Shown here: in pieces, positions 50,052-62,424 of the stretch
Numbering within the stretch: position 1 is the first letter of the stretch
How the letters are laid out: every line of letters begins with the position of its first letter
Assembly (NCBI GenBank): GCA_934045075.1
Contig: OW203724.1
Span: 13,999,473-14,063,472 of the forward strand
Direction of reading: 5' to 3'
From: Yponomeuta sedellus
Lineage: Eukaryota > Arthropoda > Insecta > Lepidoptera > Yponomeutidae
DNA length: 64,000 bases
Notes under the pieces: generated by a model
Databases searched by the model: none
What the model saw: the letters and a program-made list of their open reading frames with translations, nothing else
What the model was told of the DNA's origin: nothing
Program-made: the position numbers and the translations under genes

Positions 50052-53000
50052 TTGACTAATAACTGTATTAGTTTTCCGATGGCGAACCCGTTAATTGGGA
50101 GTTTACCAACCTTCAACCATGAAACTCAAGATTGGCAAGTCTATAAAGAGAGGTTAGATCAGTGGTTTTGTGCAAACAACATCACGGAAGAGGTTGATAA
50201 ACAAGGTACGAGACGACGAGCAATATTTTCAAGCGCACTCACTGAGAACACGTATACGTTGGTACGTGATCTTGGCCATCCACTGAATATCAGTACCCTC
50301 TAATATGAAGCTATTGTGGCTATCCTCGGCAAGCATTTTCAACCACGGAAATGTGTTATCGCGGAGAGACATCGATTCCATTGTGCACTACAACAAGCTG
50401 GTGAAGGATTAAAAGAGTGGGCAGCACGAGTAAGAAGCCTAGCAACATACTGTATGTTCCCTGCATTAGACGGAACTCTGCGCGACCGCTTCGTGTTGGG
50501 CATGCAGGGTGGACCGGCTCGCGACAAGCTGTTCATGGAAGATGCCACTACCCTCACGCTGTCAAAAGCTATTGATATCGCTGAGAGTGTGTCCAGTGCC
50601 CGGGATGCTTCGCAACAAACAAGTTCTTTCGTGAGAAATAATACAATGTTTGGTACTGATATGCAAGTGAATCATGTTATGGCCTCTAATAAAAATGAAA
50701 AAAAGTGTACAGGGTGTGGATACACCAATCATAGTGTAAAACAGTGTAGATTTTCAAAGTACAAGTGTCGTCAGTGCAATGAAGTTGGGCATCTATCAAA
50801 AATGTGTCCGAAAAACAAACAGAATGTTCGACATCATTATCTGGAAGGGGATTTCGATGATGGTGACGATGGTAAGTCCGCTTACATATGTCACATTCGT
50901 TCGAGGCACGGGGAAGCTATGATGCTAGAGGTCAAAGTCAACGGTATAAAAATAAATTTTGAAGTTGATAGTGGGTCACACGTTCGTACTATGTCGGACG
51001 GCTTGTATAAAAAATATTTTTCTCAAGTACCACTTGAAGCTAATAACTTGGTTCTAAGGGCTTACACAGGTGAGGAAATCAAACCACTAGGTTTTATGCA
51101 AGTACCAGTTTGCTATGAAAACGAAACGAAAAACATTCAGATTTATGTGGTCAAAGATGGAGGTCCTCCTTTATTAGGTAGAAATTTTTTAGCTCAGTTT
51201 AACATGCAGATTTGTAAATTAAACTATTGCAGTCCTACGGATTCGAATAATTTAGTGCAATCTTTGTATGAAAAGTACAAATCCGTTTTCGAAGACAGGT
51301 TAGGCTGCTTCAATAAGCATACTGTCAGTCTGACGTTGAAAACAGATGCGAAACCAGCTTTTTACAAAGCGCGAACTACGCCATTTGGATTGAAAGAAAA
51401 AATAGAAGCTGAAATAGATAGATTGGTCCGTGACGGGGTATTAAAACCGGTTCAGTATTCAAAATACGCAAGTCCTATTGTACCCGTTTTGAAGGCTAAC
51501 GGGGAAGTGCGTATTTGTGGAGATTTCTCAGTTTCTATTAACAGGCAATTGGAAACTGAAAGGTACCCCCTACCAAGAATAGAGGAGTTATTCTCCAAAC
51601 TGCACGGCGGTGTTGAATTCACCAAACTGGATTTGTCCTCTGCTTATTTACAATTGCGATTAAGTGATGAGTCACAGCCGCTTACCTGTGTGAACACACA
51701 CAAAGGCCTATTTCAGTACACACGGTTGATTTACGGTTTATCGTGTGCTCCGGCTATATTCCAGAAAACTATAGACAGTATTGTTTCTGGTATCGATGGA
51801 GTGCTGGTCTTTCAAGACGACATACTGGTAACGGGTTCTGATAAAAACCAGCACATGGCTAGGTTGTGTCAAGTGTTAAAAAAATTGCAAGACGCAGGAT
51901 TAGTATTACAGAAAAAAAAATGTCAGTTTTTTCAAAAGTCAGTTTCATACCTTGGCTATGTGATTGACAAAAATGGTCTTCATAAATCACCAGAAAAAGT
52001 TCAGGCTATTGTTGATGCTTTACCACCGAAGAATGTAACACAGCTTAAATCATTCCTCGGGCTAATTAATTATTACAGAATATTTGTCCCGAATGCATCA
52101 ACAGTGCTAAGTCCTTTGTACGAGTTATTACAAAGAGAAACTAAGTGGAATTGGGCAGAAAAACACGAAAGAGTGTTTAAAAAAATTAAAGAAGTGCTAG
52201 CTTCCGAGTGGTACCTGGCACACTTTGACAGTAAGGCTCAATTAATTTTGACGGTTGACGCGTCGCCTACTGGGTTGGGAGCAGTTCTAGCTCAAGTTGA
52301 GAATGGGAAAGAAAGGCCTATTTCTTTTGCGTCAAGGGTTCTTTCAAAGGCTGAACGCAACTACAGCCAAATTCAGAAAGAAGCCACAGCTATTATATTT
52401 GGTATCAGGCGCTATCATCAATTTTTGTACGGTAGGTCGGAACCGTTTGTATTACGCACTGATCACAAACCCCTAATATCAATATTTAAACCAAGTAAAG
52501 GGGTACCGGAAGTTTCAGCGAATCACTTACAGCGCTATGCAATTTTTTTGTCCGCTTACAACTACACAATCGAATATGTGCGTAGTCAGGACAACTGTGC
52601 GGACTATTTTAGCCGTTCGCCGTATGAGAATAGGGATGCAGTTAGTCGCGCATGCCGAGATGCATTGATAACGCAGCCGGCCGACCGGTTTGTTACGGCG
52701 GATGAGTCATTTGTTGACGTTGCCTCTTATGTGAATTTTATTTCTTCAGGGGAATTGCCTTTGACCTTAGATATCATTCGCAACGAAACAGAGAAAGATG
52801 CACTTTTACAAAGGGTCGTGTTGTTTGTAAACAAGGGGTGGCCTCGGAAAAGTATAGACGGAGTCAATCCCTATATAAAGTGTAGGACCGAGATTTCATT
52901 GGAAAATGGTTGTTTACTTAGGGGGCATAAACTTATTGTACCTACAGCACTGAGACAGCGAGTATTAAGTGAACTTCACAATGCACATTTAGGGATATGC

Positions 53001-54256
53001 AAAACGAAGCAAGAGGCACGTGGTAGATTTTGGTGGCCAAATATCGATAAGGATATTGAATCGTTTATCGGTAATTGCGAGATATGTATTCAGCTGCGAC
53101 CGGCCCCGCCACGCGCCCCGCTTACTTCGTGGCCTTTTCCTTCTGAGCCATGGGAGCGGGTTCATATAGATCTGCTAGGCCCCATTCATGGTAGAACTTG
53201 TTTAGTAGTGATCGATGCTTTCACTAAATGGGTGGAGTGTTTCGATATGCAAAATACATATAATTCGGCTGCCATTATAGACAAAATGATTGAAGTGATT
53301 TCTAGATTCGGAATTATGAAGACAATTGTCTCGGACAATGGCACGTATTTCACTTCAGATTAGTTCCAGAAGTTTTGTTTATTGAATGGCATTTCACATG
53401 TGACGTCACCTACGTACTCTCCTGCTAGTAACGGCCAGGCTGAAGCTTATGTTAAGATAATAAAAAAGGGAATCAAAAGCATCATAGCTACGAATGTGAC
53501 TCAAAGGGAATTCCACAATAAATTACGGGAATTTCTTTTTGCTTATAGGAACTCAATTCATTCCACTACTGAAGTATCACCTGCCAAACTAATGTTTGGT
53601 AGACAATTACGCACACGATTTGATTTGCTGACTACAGCTGCTTCGTCAACATCATCGAAAAAAGCTCTAGATAGTGTTGTCGAACAAAAACAGTCCTTAC
53701 AGCATAAATATTATCGTGGCACAAGAGAAGCAAAGTTTACAGCAAATGAGGAAGTATTAGTAAGATGTACTAAAGCCAATGTTAAGAAATGGATACCTGG
53801 TGTGATCAAAAAGAAAGTTGGCCGTGCTACGTTGTTTTTATTCCAAGTTTAAGATTGAATGTCAAAAAACATACAAATCAGATTGTGAAGGGCAATGCAA
53901 CTCCAATTTCAGTAGAATCAGTTACTGAGCAATCGAGTCATGATTTAGATTTGAATGACTACTGGGCTTATGTTTCTGTGGACGAAAAATCATTTTCATC
54001 AGAAGAGCCTCAACACTTAGAGCAGACAGACTCAACTAGTCATATTTCTGTACCCAGCTCACCTCCTCAAGCATTGCCAACCATCGCCGAGGAGGGAGAG
54101 GAAGTTGATGTTAATGACAGTTCGTTTTCCTCTACTGTACAAGGTGACATGGACGAATTCCCAGCCATGGACAGTCCATTCGCTGCTGAAGTATCGACCA
54201 GATCGGGTACTGAGCGATATAATTTAAGAAATATTCCGCATGTAAATTACAAGTGA
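50052..54256 (+). pseudogene. Gypsy Gag-Pol polyprotein, two stops and one shift
   Basis: One long frame from 50052. Gag has two knuckles, CTGCGYTNHSVKQC and CRQCNEVGHLSKMC (50708-50805). Protease has FEVDSGSHVRT, where DSG replaces the usual DTG. RT contains KLDLSSAYLQLRL and a catalytic VFQDDILVTG. RNase H contains LTVDASPTGLGAVL. Integrase has the HHCC finger ending CEICIQL, then IDLLGPIHG, IVSDNGTYF and PASNGQAEAYVKII, the D, D, E residues. In-frame stops at 50301-50303 and 53361-53363 and a frameshift near 53830 inactivate this copy; the tail (to 54256) is acidic and of unknown role. Confidence 0.85.
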
Positions 54257-54293
54257 AATGTAATCTAAATAAACATTTTTTTTGTTTAAATGG

Positions 54294-54418
54294 TGATGGG
54301 TTTGATTCGTTACAAAATGTGGGTATTGGAATTATTATAGTTTTCACGCAAATAAACAGTGCGAATTTAGCTACGTCCACTGAATGTGCTTATTATTTAT
54401 CTCCCATAAAATACAACA
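54294..54418 (+). repeat. 3' LTR
   Basis: Starts tgatgggtttgattcg, otherwise matching the 5' LTR. No clear polypurine tract precedes it. Confidence 0.85.
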
Positions 54419-55953
54419 GTTTGGGACCCAAATGACATGTTCACGTGGCTAGGCAATAATCTACCACATAGGATTTCTCTGTTTGAAGCATCACGTAGAT
54501 TGAGCTGTATACTTTTGTTAGCATCAGGCAGACGTGTCCATGACCTTACTCTTTTAAGAACATCCCCACAACATTTTGTTGATGATAGAAAGGCCATAAC
54601 ATTGTGGCCAGTTTTTGGTTCAAAAACTGACACCGCTACATATAGACAATCAGGGTGGAAACTTTTAGAGCATCCCAATAAAAATGTTTGTCCAGTTTTT
54701 TGGATAAGAAAGGTTATCGAATTGGGAAAGGATAGACGCACAGCTGATTGTAATAATTCCCTTTTTGTGTCAATTACTGGCGATTGTAAATCAGCTTCTA
54801 GAACCTGAATTGGTAACTGGGTTAAGACAGTTTTGAAAAACGCCAATATTAAAGCTTCTCCTGGTAGTTTTCGCTCAGCGGTAGCGTCCCTTAACTGGTT
54901 TGAAAACCTTCTCATTGAAGATATTTTGTCTCGTGGTAACTGGCGTAGTGAAAATACCTTCAAAAAGTTTTATTGTAAACAAATTATAAGAAAAATTGAT
55001 AATAATCAATCGAGGCATTGTCTTACTTTAAATTTTGAGCCAATTGTGTGAATACCTAATTATTTCACTTGGAAAGTGCCTAATTTCTGTTATTTGATTG
55101 TAATTATTCATTACCACAATATTATAGGCAGTTAGTGTACATGACCGCTTTTTTATTCAATAGTAAAATGAGTAATCAACTCAAATTAATTTTCTCCTTT
55201 TTATGGTATCTATACTCGATACTTCACATAGCATCGTCCGTGGTCACCAGGAGTTAATAAACACATCTCTCACTTTAGATGCAGTGCATCGTCACATGCC
55301 GATATAATGGACAAGTTTTACATTGAATAAAACTTGTATTATTGAGCAGAGACTATGCACAGCATCCCTTTCAGGCCTCCTGGTGAGTGAGAGACTTCTA
55401 TGAGGGTAGATCGCCCTTGCTCAAGCTCAGGTGACCAGAACGGATGTCATGCCATTTTCATAGAGTGGGGTTATCAAAATTGTGACGTATTTCCTGAGTG
55501 TTGCCAGAAATAAAGACAGCGCAATCTCACTTTAGATGCTGTGCATCGTCTCTGCTCAATAATACAAGTTTTATTCAATGTAAAACTTGTCTATTTTTAA
55601 TGCACTGACCCGTGCTAAGGACAAATTTAAAAACCTATTTAGAGGCAAAAAATTTCACCCATGCCGGGATTCGAACCCGCAACCTCTGGCTATCCGTGCC
55701 AGCGTTCTACCAATTGAGCCAGTGGGCGACTTACCGGCATCAGTGAAATTTCGAACCTCTTTACACTATTCTCTGTATTACGTACAGGCAGCGACATCTG
55801 GCTTAAGCAAATTGCATCACTTACAGCCCCGACTACCTACTTTGCAGTTAGGTTTTACATCCGGAACGATATCACTGTACCCACCTTACCTTACCCCACT
55901 GTTGTCCTTAGCACGGGTTAGTGCATTAAAAATAAAAATAGTAAAAACAAAAT

Positions 55954-56615
55954 GTTAAATGAATGGACGTCAATTCGTTAGTTTCACAATTCATAAATTA
56001 TGTGGTGATCACCTTATTGCAAATAATATCTGACTATACAGATGCAAATTGTACCTTACTTCAAATTATGTAATTACTTATCAGGATCAGTCAGTAATTG
56101 ACGTAGCTTGTAACCAAAATAGCTTTTATAAAGAGATCTAATACGAAAGTGTTTAAAAGTGGAATATGTTATTATTTAAGCAGCTGTCTTTTGTACGTAC
56201 TGTTAGAACGGGTCTCGGTTTTTGAGTTGTAAAAAAAATATTTTGACTTACACAGTAGAAAAATAAAACTTTAATTAAATTAAATAATTAATACAGGAAT
56301 TTTAGGACATGCGCCGGCATAGCGCGACGGAGTATGGATTGAGACTGAAAAACAATAGGTGTCTAAGGGACTTGATTATGAGAAAATGCTGATGCTATAG
56401 GTCTGAGTATTGAAGGAGGGATGATTAAGCAAATGTCTATAGAAGGCAAGGGTATAACAACCCCCGGCATGAGAGTAAACTTCCACCTTAAGGGTGAAGT
56501 TTATCTAAGCTCAATGCATTCTAAGTCGCGGTGGTTGAGCAGCTTCTAGATTCAGGTTATCAAGTTCTTGGTCACCTGGTTGACTTTGGTCCTGAAGCTG
56601 TGATCTCTTAGCAAT
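55954..56615. other. Flank and probable LTR of errantivirus
   Basis: No gene. On the minus strand a G-rich run near 56463-56467, followed by tgttatacccttgcc, could be the polypurine tract and start of the 3' LTR, but its partner LTR lies outside the window, so boundaries are not established. Confidence 0.35.
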
Positions 56616-58266
56616 TTACTTCTTTAAATTTAACTTTTTATAAAGGTAATAATATATAGAACACACAAATAAAATTGTTAAAACTATAGTTAATATAGGA
56701 AAACTTATATGGTTCCTTATTAAATCACTACTAATCTTATCAATAGTCTTATCTAAGTCCTTTTCTAATTCCGATGACATAGTTTTAAGTTTATCAAAAT
56801 TTTCTAAATTAATGTTAGGTTTTTTCAGTACAATATCATCAAAATTTAACTGTTTGAATTTGGTTACATCGCAACATGTGTCCTTTATCAGATTGGAATC
56901 AGAATTAACTTTATTTACTTTAATAGTTACATTTGATCTTGGTATAAGAGTACTTTCCTTGCAGAAGGCAATACATTGAGGTTGCAGCCTAAGTAGTCCT
57001 GCACCTAGGATATTTAGGTCATATGTGTTTTCATTGCATTTGATAACAAGTTTCGTAGTTTCTGATTGATTGAATATCCAGATGTTCTGTTGTAGCGGTT
57101 GCCAGATACTGATTTTACCGTATATAAATTTAGTCTCACATTGTTCTGGCAATTTTGATACAGCTTAGAAACTGATGGTACTTAATAGCAATTGTTGCGT
57201 TACATGTTAACAAGGTAGTAAATCGTTTAATTCAAAATAAAGAGTCTTGTCATCGCTCATTCCTATGAATTTATTGTCAGGTATAATCATTGCAAATGAT
57301 TTTGGGGCGTTGTTGTCATGTGGTACTGGAACGGGTACAATTTTGTAAACGTTAAATATTGTGTGACGTATTAGTGGAATTTTTAGGACAAATACAATTT
57401 TAGTTTCTATAAAATAACAAAGTAAGCTAGACATATAATAATTAAATGTATGTTGTTTATATCTAATGTTACAGGAAACTCCTTAAAACTAGGCATATAT
57501 CTAATATTTACATTAATGTCATTAAAGAGTCGTTTTGGAGTTATATATAATAGATGGGTGCAAAATATTACTCTTTGCAAGCAGGATAGAATTTATCAAA
57601 TCTTTTAATTTGAATAAAAACGTCAACAACGCAGGCTGTAAAATATTAAGCACAATTTTATTCCTGAAATTTACATGGTTTAGTGTCACTGAAACATTTT
57701 TCATTGATAATGATAGTTTTTCAACGGCGTCGTTCAGTTGCATTTCATGATTATAATTTATAATTTGAAAAGTTTCATTGTATTTAGAGATTGCTTCGTT
57801 AGACAAAATAATGTTTTGTTTTACCAGGTTTGCCAAATCTTTTTCACTTGATTGTATATTTTGAATGATGTTATTAAATGTTTTTGCGTCGTTTTCATCC
57901 ATTGTACCAAATATATGTTTAAAAACAGTACCGACTCCAGAGAACCAAGCAGATCGCTTGGATTTTGATGGTATTAGATGGGATAATGATGTCGTCATAA
58001 AGTGATTTCAATGCTTGAATCATATTGTGGCACTCAACAGCATCGAGTGCTTCGCTTTGTTGGCATAAATATCTAACAGTTCCAAATATACTATTAATAT
58101 TTTTGATGTGAGGCTTAATAAACGTTATATCTACAGGAACAAATACTCGGAGTTGGCCACTGATTGGTTTAGCAGTGCCAATTGGATCAAAATAAATACC
58201 AGGGCTATTTGTTATTGGTTGAATGAAATCTTGTGTGCCTAGTGCTGGAGTCGTTAACAGGATCAT
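56616..58266 (-). pseudogene. Errantivirus env (F-like), multiply broken
   Basis: At least three frames (58266-57919, 57998-57522, 57434-57207, 57152-56616). Visible features: an N-terminal hydrophobic stretch, a furin-type KSKR followed by a glycine/phenylalanine-rich segment, a helical region, and a C-terminal membrane span (ILTIVLTILFVCSIYYYLY) with a short basic tail. This is the layout of baculovirus F-related envelope proteins of errantiviruses. Not functional; no reconstruction attempted. Confidence 0.7.
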
Positions 58267-58269
58267 CCT

Positions 58270-59396
58270 GAAATGTTAAAGCGAGTAACATAGCTCGCTT
58301 TAACTTCATCAAAATGTTTTTTACAAGACGTCGGTTAATTAAAAGAGTGAGGGTATTGTTACCATGAACATGTATTATTTTATAAGGACCTTTCCACACC
58401 GGAGAAAGGGCCTTCCTTAATCTCAAGTGGTTTTTGAGGTAGACAAAGTCTCCTGATTTGTATGAAATACCGCGTGTTCTTTTATCATAGTATACCTTGG
58501 ACATATCTTTTGATCCTCATATATTAGCAAGTGCTGCGTCTCGCGAGTATCTAAGACGGTGTTGAAGTAATTTGACGTATTCGTGGTAAGTAGCAGCCTT
58601 GCTCTAATGCTCATATCATATATGCTGTCAGAAATGAATGCTTTATGGCCATATAAAAGTTCATACGGAGTGTAGTTAGTTGTACAATGGATGTTAGTGT
58701 TATAGGATAACATGGCGGTATACACATAACGAGGCCAATCGTTCTGATTGTCATTAACGTAAGATTTTAAGTATTCTTTTAATGTTGAGTGGCTCCTTTC
58801 TAACGCGCCTTGCGTTTGGGGATGATACGGCGAGGACCATAATTTTTTTATTTTTAGAAAATTGCAGGTCTGTTTAAAGAGTTCAGATGTGAAGTTAATA
58901 ACTTGACCTAACAATATCATTTTGGGAATACCAAACATAGATATGAAGTGTAGAAGACAGGAGCAGGTTTCCTCAGCTGACCAGTTGGAAATAGGGTAAG
59001 CCACTGAAAATTTAGTGAGATCGTCTTGTAAGGTAAGTATGTATTTAAGTTTAGAGCTTTCAGCTTCAGGAAGAGGTCCAACTACATCGAGGGGTTCAAA
59101 TGGGCGCGTGGAAGTAGTAGTGATTTCCATGGGTGCTCGATTAGTTTGTCGCAGTGCTTTGTTAGTTTGGCATAAGGAGCATTTCTTTACGTAAGCTTCA
59201 ATATCGCTTCGCATATTTTTCCAACAATATTTCTCTTTAATTCGTTTAAGCATTCGCGAGGAGCCCACATGCCCAGCGATTGGAATATCATGATTATTTT
59301 TTAGTATCTTGGGTATTTCGTGAATTTCAGGGATCTTTATGTTATCATGGTGTATTGTAATAGCTATGTTGCTATTATTGAATAGGAAAAGAAACA
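58270..59396 (-). pseudogene. Errantivirus integrase
   Basis: The HHCC finger (AGHVGSSRM ... CSLCQTNK), the core with LDVVGPLPE and the last acidic residue in QTQGALERSHSTLKEY are present. In the second catalytic position the usual TDQG-type motif reads LLGQV, so the Asp is lost. The C-terminal GPY motif (VWKGPYKIIHVHG) is in a second frame (58504-58270). Inactive. Confidence 0.75.
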
Positions 59397-59398
59397 TA

Positions 59399-59611
59399 CA
59401 GTGCGTTCACATTAACTTGACGCGTGAGAGAATTGGTAGCACTGAGATGTTTACTGTTACCATGTTAAATAAGAAATCATTTCCATTACTTGGGGAAAAT
59501 AAAAGGATGAAGGGCTTGTTTTACCATCTTCCGATTAGGTCCGAAAGCTAATTCACATGTTATGTCCTTGTTACCAATTCTCTCACGCGTCAAGTTAATG
59601 TGCACGCACTG
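59399..59611. mobile_element. MITE with TA target duplication in errantivirus pol
   Basis: 213 bp between TA dinucleotides (59397-59398, 59612-59613). TIRs of about 40 bp begin cagtgcgttcacattaactt, with one mismatch between ends. A Tc1/mariner-type MITE by its TA target. Confidence 0.8.
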
Positions 59612-60319
59612 TATTATACACCTTGATAAACAAGTGATTGTCAAAAGGGTTTTTGAAATCAGAGATGCTGAGTTGCGTATAGGATGTTAATATTAGTTCG
59701 TTTCGGATAATAGACATTTGTAAATATCTTCGTAATTGGCAGTGTCACAATAGTGAACCTTTGTGAAAAGTAGGTAAACGATTCGGCCTTTTCGATTAAA
59801 GGATAAATGCGAATGTAGTGTTCTCTCTTTGGAAAGTATTTCTTCTTTATTTTCTAAGTCAGTCAGTACTTCCTCTACGTATAGGTTTGATTCATCTAGG
59901 TCTATGGATGTTCGAATAATTATGACTTTGTTGGTGCTTTTTAGTACACTATTGTTACTTTCGTTGATTTGGGCATTAAAGACAAAGTTCTTTTGTGCTG
60001 TTGTCTTTAGACATTTGGAATAAGAGTGATCCATTGTTTCCAGGGATGCCAGTGGGTCTAGAGGTAGACTCGGAGGGTTCTCTTGTGGATTAAAAGGATT
60101 ATTGGGGAGTTCAAAGTCATCACTTTGCGGGTCAACTGTTGGTAGATCAAGGTCGCAGGACCTGGGCGGACTTAGTAAGTCGACCAATACTTCATCATTT
60201 TGTTGAGAAGTAGAAGGGGTTGGTTCATTGATATCTACTGGATGTAAGGGGTACCTTGAAAGAGCATCTGCTGCGGCATTGAGTTTACCCTTTTGATATA
60301 TAATTTCGTATTCATAATC

Positions 60320-60637
60320 TTAGAGCTTCAGTCTCCACCTTTGGAGCTTACTACTAGGATCAGAATGGTTGAACAACCATTTCAGGGGACGGTGATCAGT
60401 GATAATTTGGAATTTTCGCCCATAGAGGTAGGGGCGGAAGGTTTTGCAACCAAGCTTGATAGCCAGCAATTCCTTTTCTGTAGTGCTATAATTACACTCG
60501 GACTTGTTTAAGTTTCTCGAGGAATATGCAATTGGGTTGTCTTTACCCACCTCGCCTTGGCAGAGAATAGCACTTATAGCGTAGTTCGAGGCATCGGTAG
60601 TGAGCACAAACGGTTTTGTAAAATTGGGGTAAATCAA
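60320..60637 (-). pseudogene. Errantivirus RNase H
   Basis: Motifs FVLTTDASNYAISAILCQG, YSTTEKELLAI and ITDHRPLKWLF of the gypsy RNase H. Separated from the RT by a frame break around 60640-60725. An acidic, unassigned linker (60187-59693) follows before integrase. Confidence 0.75.
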
Positions 60638-60689
60638 TAAGGGTGCTGAAATAAGTTTCGATTTGAGGATTTCAAAGGCGGTTTGTTGT

Positions 60690-61648
60690 TCATTTTGCCA
60701 TGAGAAAACTGTGTATTTTTTTTAAAAGGGCCGTTAGTAGTTTGGCGAGCTTAGAAAAATCTGGGATGAATCTATGATAGTACGAGACAAGGCCTAGGAA
60801 GGATTTAATATCTTTCGGAGATTTTGGAGTTGTGAACTCTTCTATAGATTTTATCTTGTCAGGATTCCGTTTGACACCTTTATCAGTAATGAGGTGTCCT
60901 AAGTAGGAAACTTCTTTTCTCATGAACTCACACTTGTCCGGCTGAAGTTTCAAATTAGAGTGGCGGAGTCGTAGGACGGAGTCTTTTGAATACGTCAATT
61001 AGGTCTTTGACGTGAGAAGGTAGGTCATAGGAATATGACAATGTCATCAAGGTAGACAAAGCATTTGATTCCTTGGAGGCCGGACAAAGCTGAGTTCATT
61101 AGACGTTGGAAAGTCGAAGGCGCATTTTTTAGGCCGAAGGGCATTTGGTTGAATTCGTAATGACCTTGTGGTACAGAAAAGGCTGTTTTGGGAGAGTCTT
61201 TTTGGGACATTTCAATCTGATGGAATCCGGAAGCTAAGTCTAGTGTCGTAAAATATTTGCTTTTACCAAGTTGATCGAGAATTTCGGAGATATTTGGAAT
61301 AGGATATGAGTCTCCGATGGTAACGTCATTTAGTTTTCGGTAGTCGATAACGACTCTCCACTTGCGCTGTCCCGAAGCGTCTAGCTTCTTGGGTACGATC
61401 CATATGGGGGTGGACCATGGGGATGTAGATGGTTTTATTATATTTTCAACTATCATTTTATTCATTTGGGCCTCTACTTCTTTTTCGTGGACTTCAGGGA
61501 ATCTGTATGATTTTGCATGGATTGGTTGTTCACTAGTTGTTTTAATTTTATGTTTAATGGCTGAGGTAGAAGATAATTGTTCACCAGGTAGGTGGGAAAT
61601 GTCAGAGAAATCAGTGCAAGCTTCGTAGAGATTGGATTTTTTTTTCAT
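60690..61648 (-). pseudogene. Errantivirus reverse transcriptase, frameshifted
   Basis: First segment (61648-61025) has RKWRVVIDYRKLND, TTLDLASGFHQIEM, QMPFGLKNAPSTFQ and the catalytic FVYLDDIVIF. After a frame change near 61010 the thumb continues (60998-60690) with KEVSYLGHLITDKGVK and KSFLGLVSYYHRFI. Confidence 0.8.
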
Positions 61649-61899
61649 CGTTTAGATGGGACGTTCTTAGTAAGTTAAGGACATGATCTGTGCGTCGCAG
61701 GCAATTCGGTTGATTATTATCAACATGATTGATCTGGGAATTAGATGTGTCTAATGCTTCAATTTTTAATCTTAAGTCTGAATTAAGCTTGAAATATTTA
61801 TCGGATGTGTTTACAATAGATATATTAATTCTGTCGTTGTTTTTTACTGTAACTATACAGTTGGCTACCAATATAGATTCAGAAATGTGTTGATCTAGG

Positions 61900-62330
61900 A
61901 TGAGGCCTTATTTTATCTCCGGATTGGCTTCAGAGCATTCTATTATTGTTTCAGTTCGAGGAGACAGAGTATATATTGGCCTGGCAAATTCTATGTTGAC
62001 ACTGTGATTTCCAATTTTTAATGTATTTTCTTTATAGTTGATATTTGAATTAAGGTCTTTTAAAAGATCGGTTTCGATAATTCCGTCATAGTTTAATTGA
62101 ATTGTGTCGATGATATGGAATTTGTGAGTGACTTTTTCATTTTTAACTGACAGGATTAATTGGGAGGATCCCAAAGTCGTCAACGGGGTATCAGTATTAT
62201 CGATTCCTTTTATTTTGATTTTATCATTAGTCTGAATTTCAATAGGATTTTGAATACTTGATTGTTTTATTATACAGACTGCGGAATCAGTGTCGACTAA
62301 CAGTGATAGTGGGCGAGTATTGACAGATGT
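61900..62330 (-). pseudogene. Errantivirus protease region
   Basis: The minus strand near 62300-62265 encodes LLVDTDSAVC, aligned with the aspartic protease DTGA box but with Asp in place of Gly. A hydrophobic beta-rich domain follows to 61908. Likely inactive. Confidence 0.6.
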
Positions 62331-62424
62331 TTTAATTTATATGTGAGGTAAATACCTTTTTTCGGTGTTGCTGTTTATTTCAATATCATTATGTAAGGGA
62401 CGTGATTTTGGACTTCGATTTTGT

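Larger units (their letters stand above)
49903..54418 (+). mobile_element. Gypsy-type LTR retrotransposon, 125-bp LTRs
   Basis: 4,516 bp with direct LTRs at 49903-50027 and 54294-54418, TG...CA ends, and a 5-bp target duplication gtttg (49898-49902, 54419-54423). A primer binding site candidate, tggcgacgag, lies two bases after the 5' LTR. The LTRs differ visibly only in the first seven bases. Very short LTRs recall the mag lineage of moths; lineage is inferred. No env. Confidence 0.88.
49541..55051 (+). pseudogene. DIRS tyrosine recombinase, split by gypsy
   Basis: The N-terminal part (about 49541-49897; SWRESTLKTYKPAWDRWIKW, NSLARYLAHLHIDKKYAFST) and the C-terminal part (54424-55051) are separated by the gypsy insertion. 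Removing it and one copy of gtttg rejoins the frame. The catalytic region shows the first Arg in SGRRVHDLTLL, a second Arg in GSFRSAVAS (the usual His three residues before it is not there) and the Tyr in NTFKKFYCK. One in-frame TGA at 54806-54808. Confidence 0.8.
46057..55590 (+). mobile_element. DIRS-like tyrosine-recombinase retrotransposon
   Basis: About 5.0 kb after removing the nested gypsy. Inverted terminal repeats: 46074-46224 pairs with 55398-55551. The unequal outer ends are both represented as complements in an internal complementary region: 55271-55306 complements the left end and 55311-55352 complements the right end (55549-55590). This is the hallmark of DIRS elements, which integrate through a circular intermediate using a tyrosine recombinase. 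Gag, RT/RNase H and YR genes are in order on +. All carry at least one break. Confidence 0.88.
45783..55940 (-). mobile_element. SINE tandem dimer split by DIRS
   Basis: SINE unit 1 (45783-46056; tRNA-like 45813-45883) and unit 2 (55591-55940; tRNA-like 55657-55727), both minus, are the two halves of one tandem dimer like that at 31065-31523. The outer edges carry the same 13-bp duplication gtaaaaacaaaat (45770-45782 and 55941-55953), nearly 10 kb apart. The intervening 9.5 kb is the DIRS element with its own nested insertion. Confidence 0.8.
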
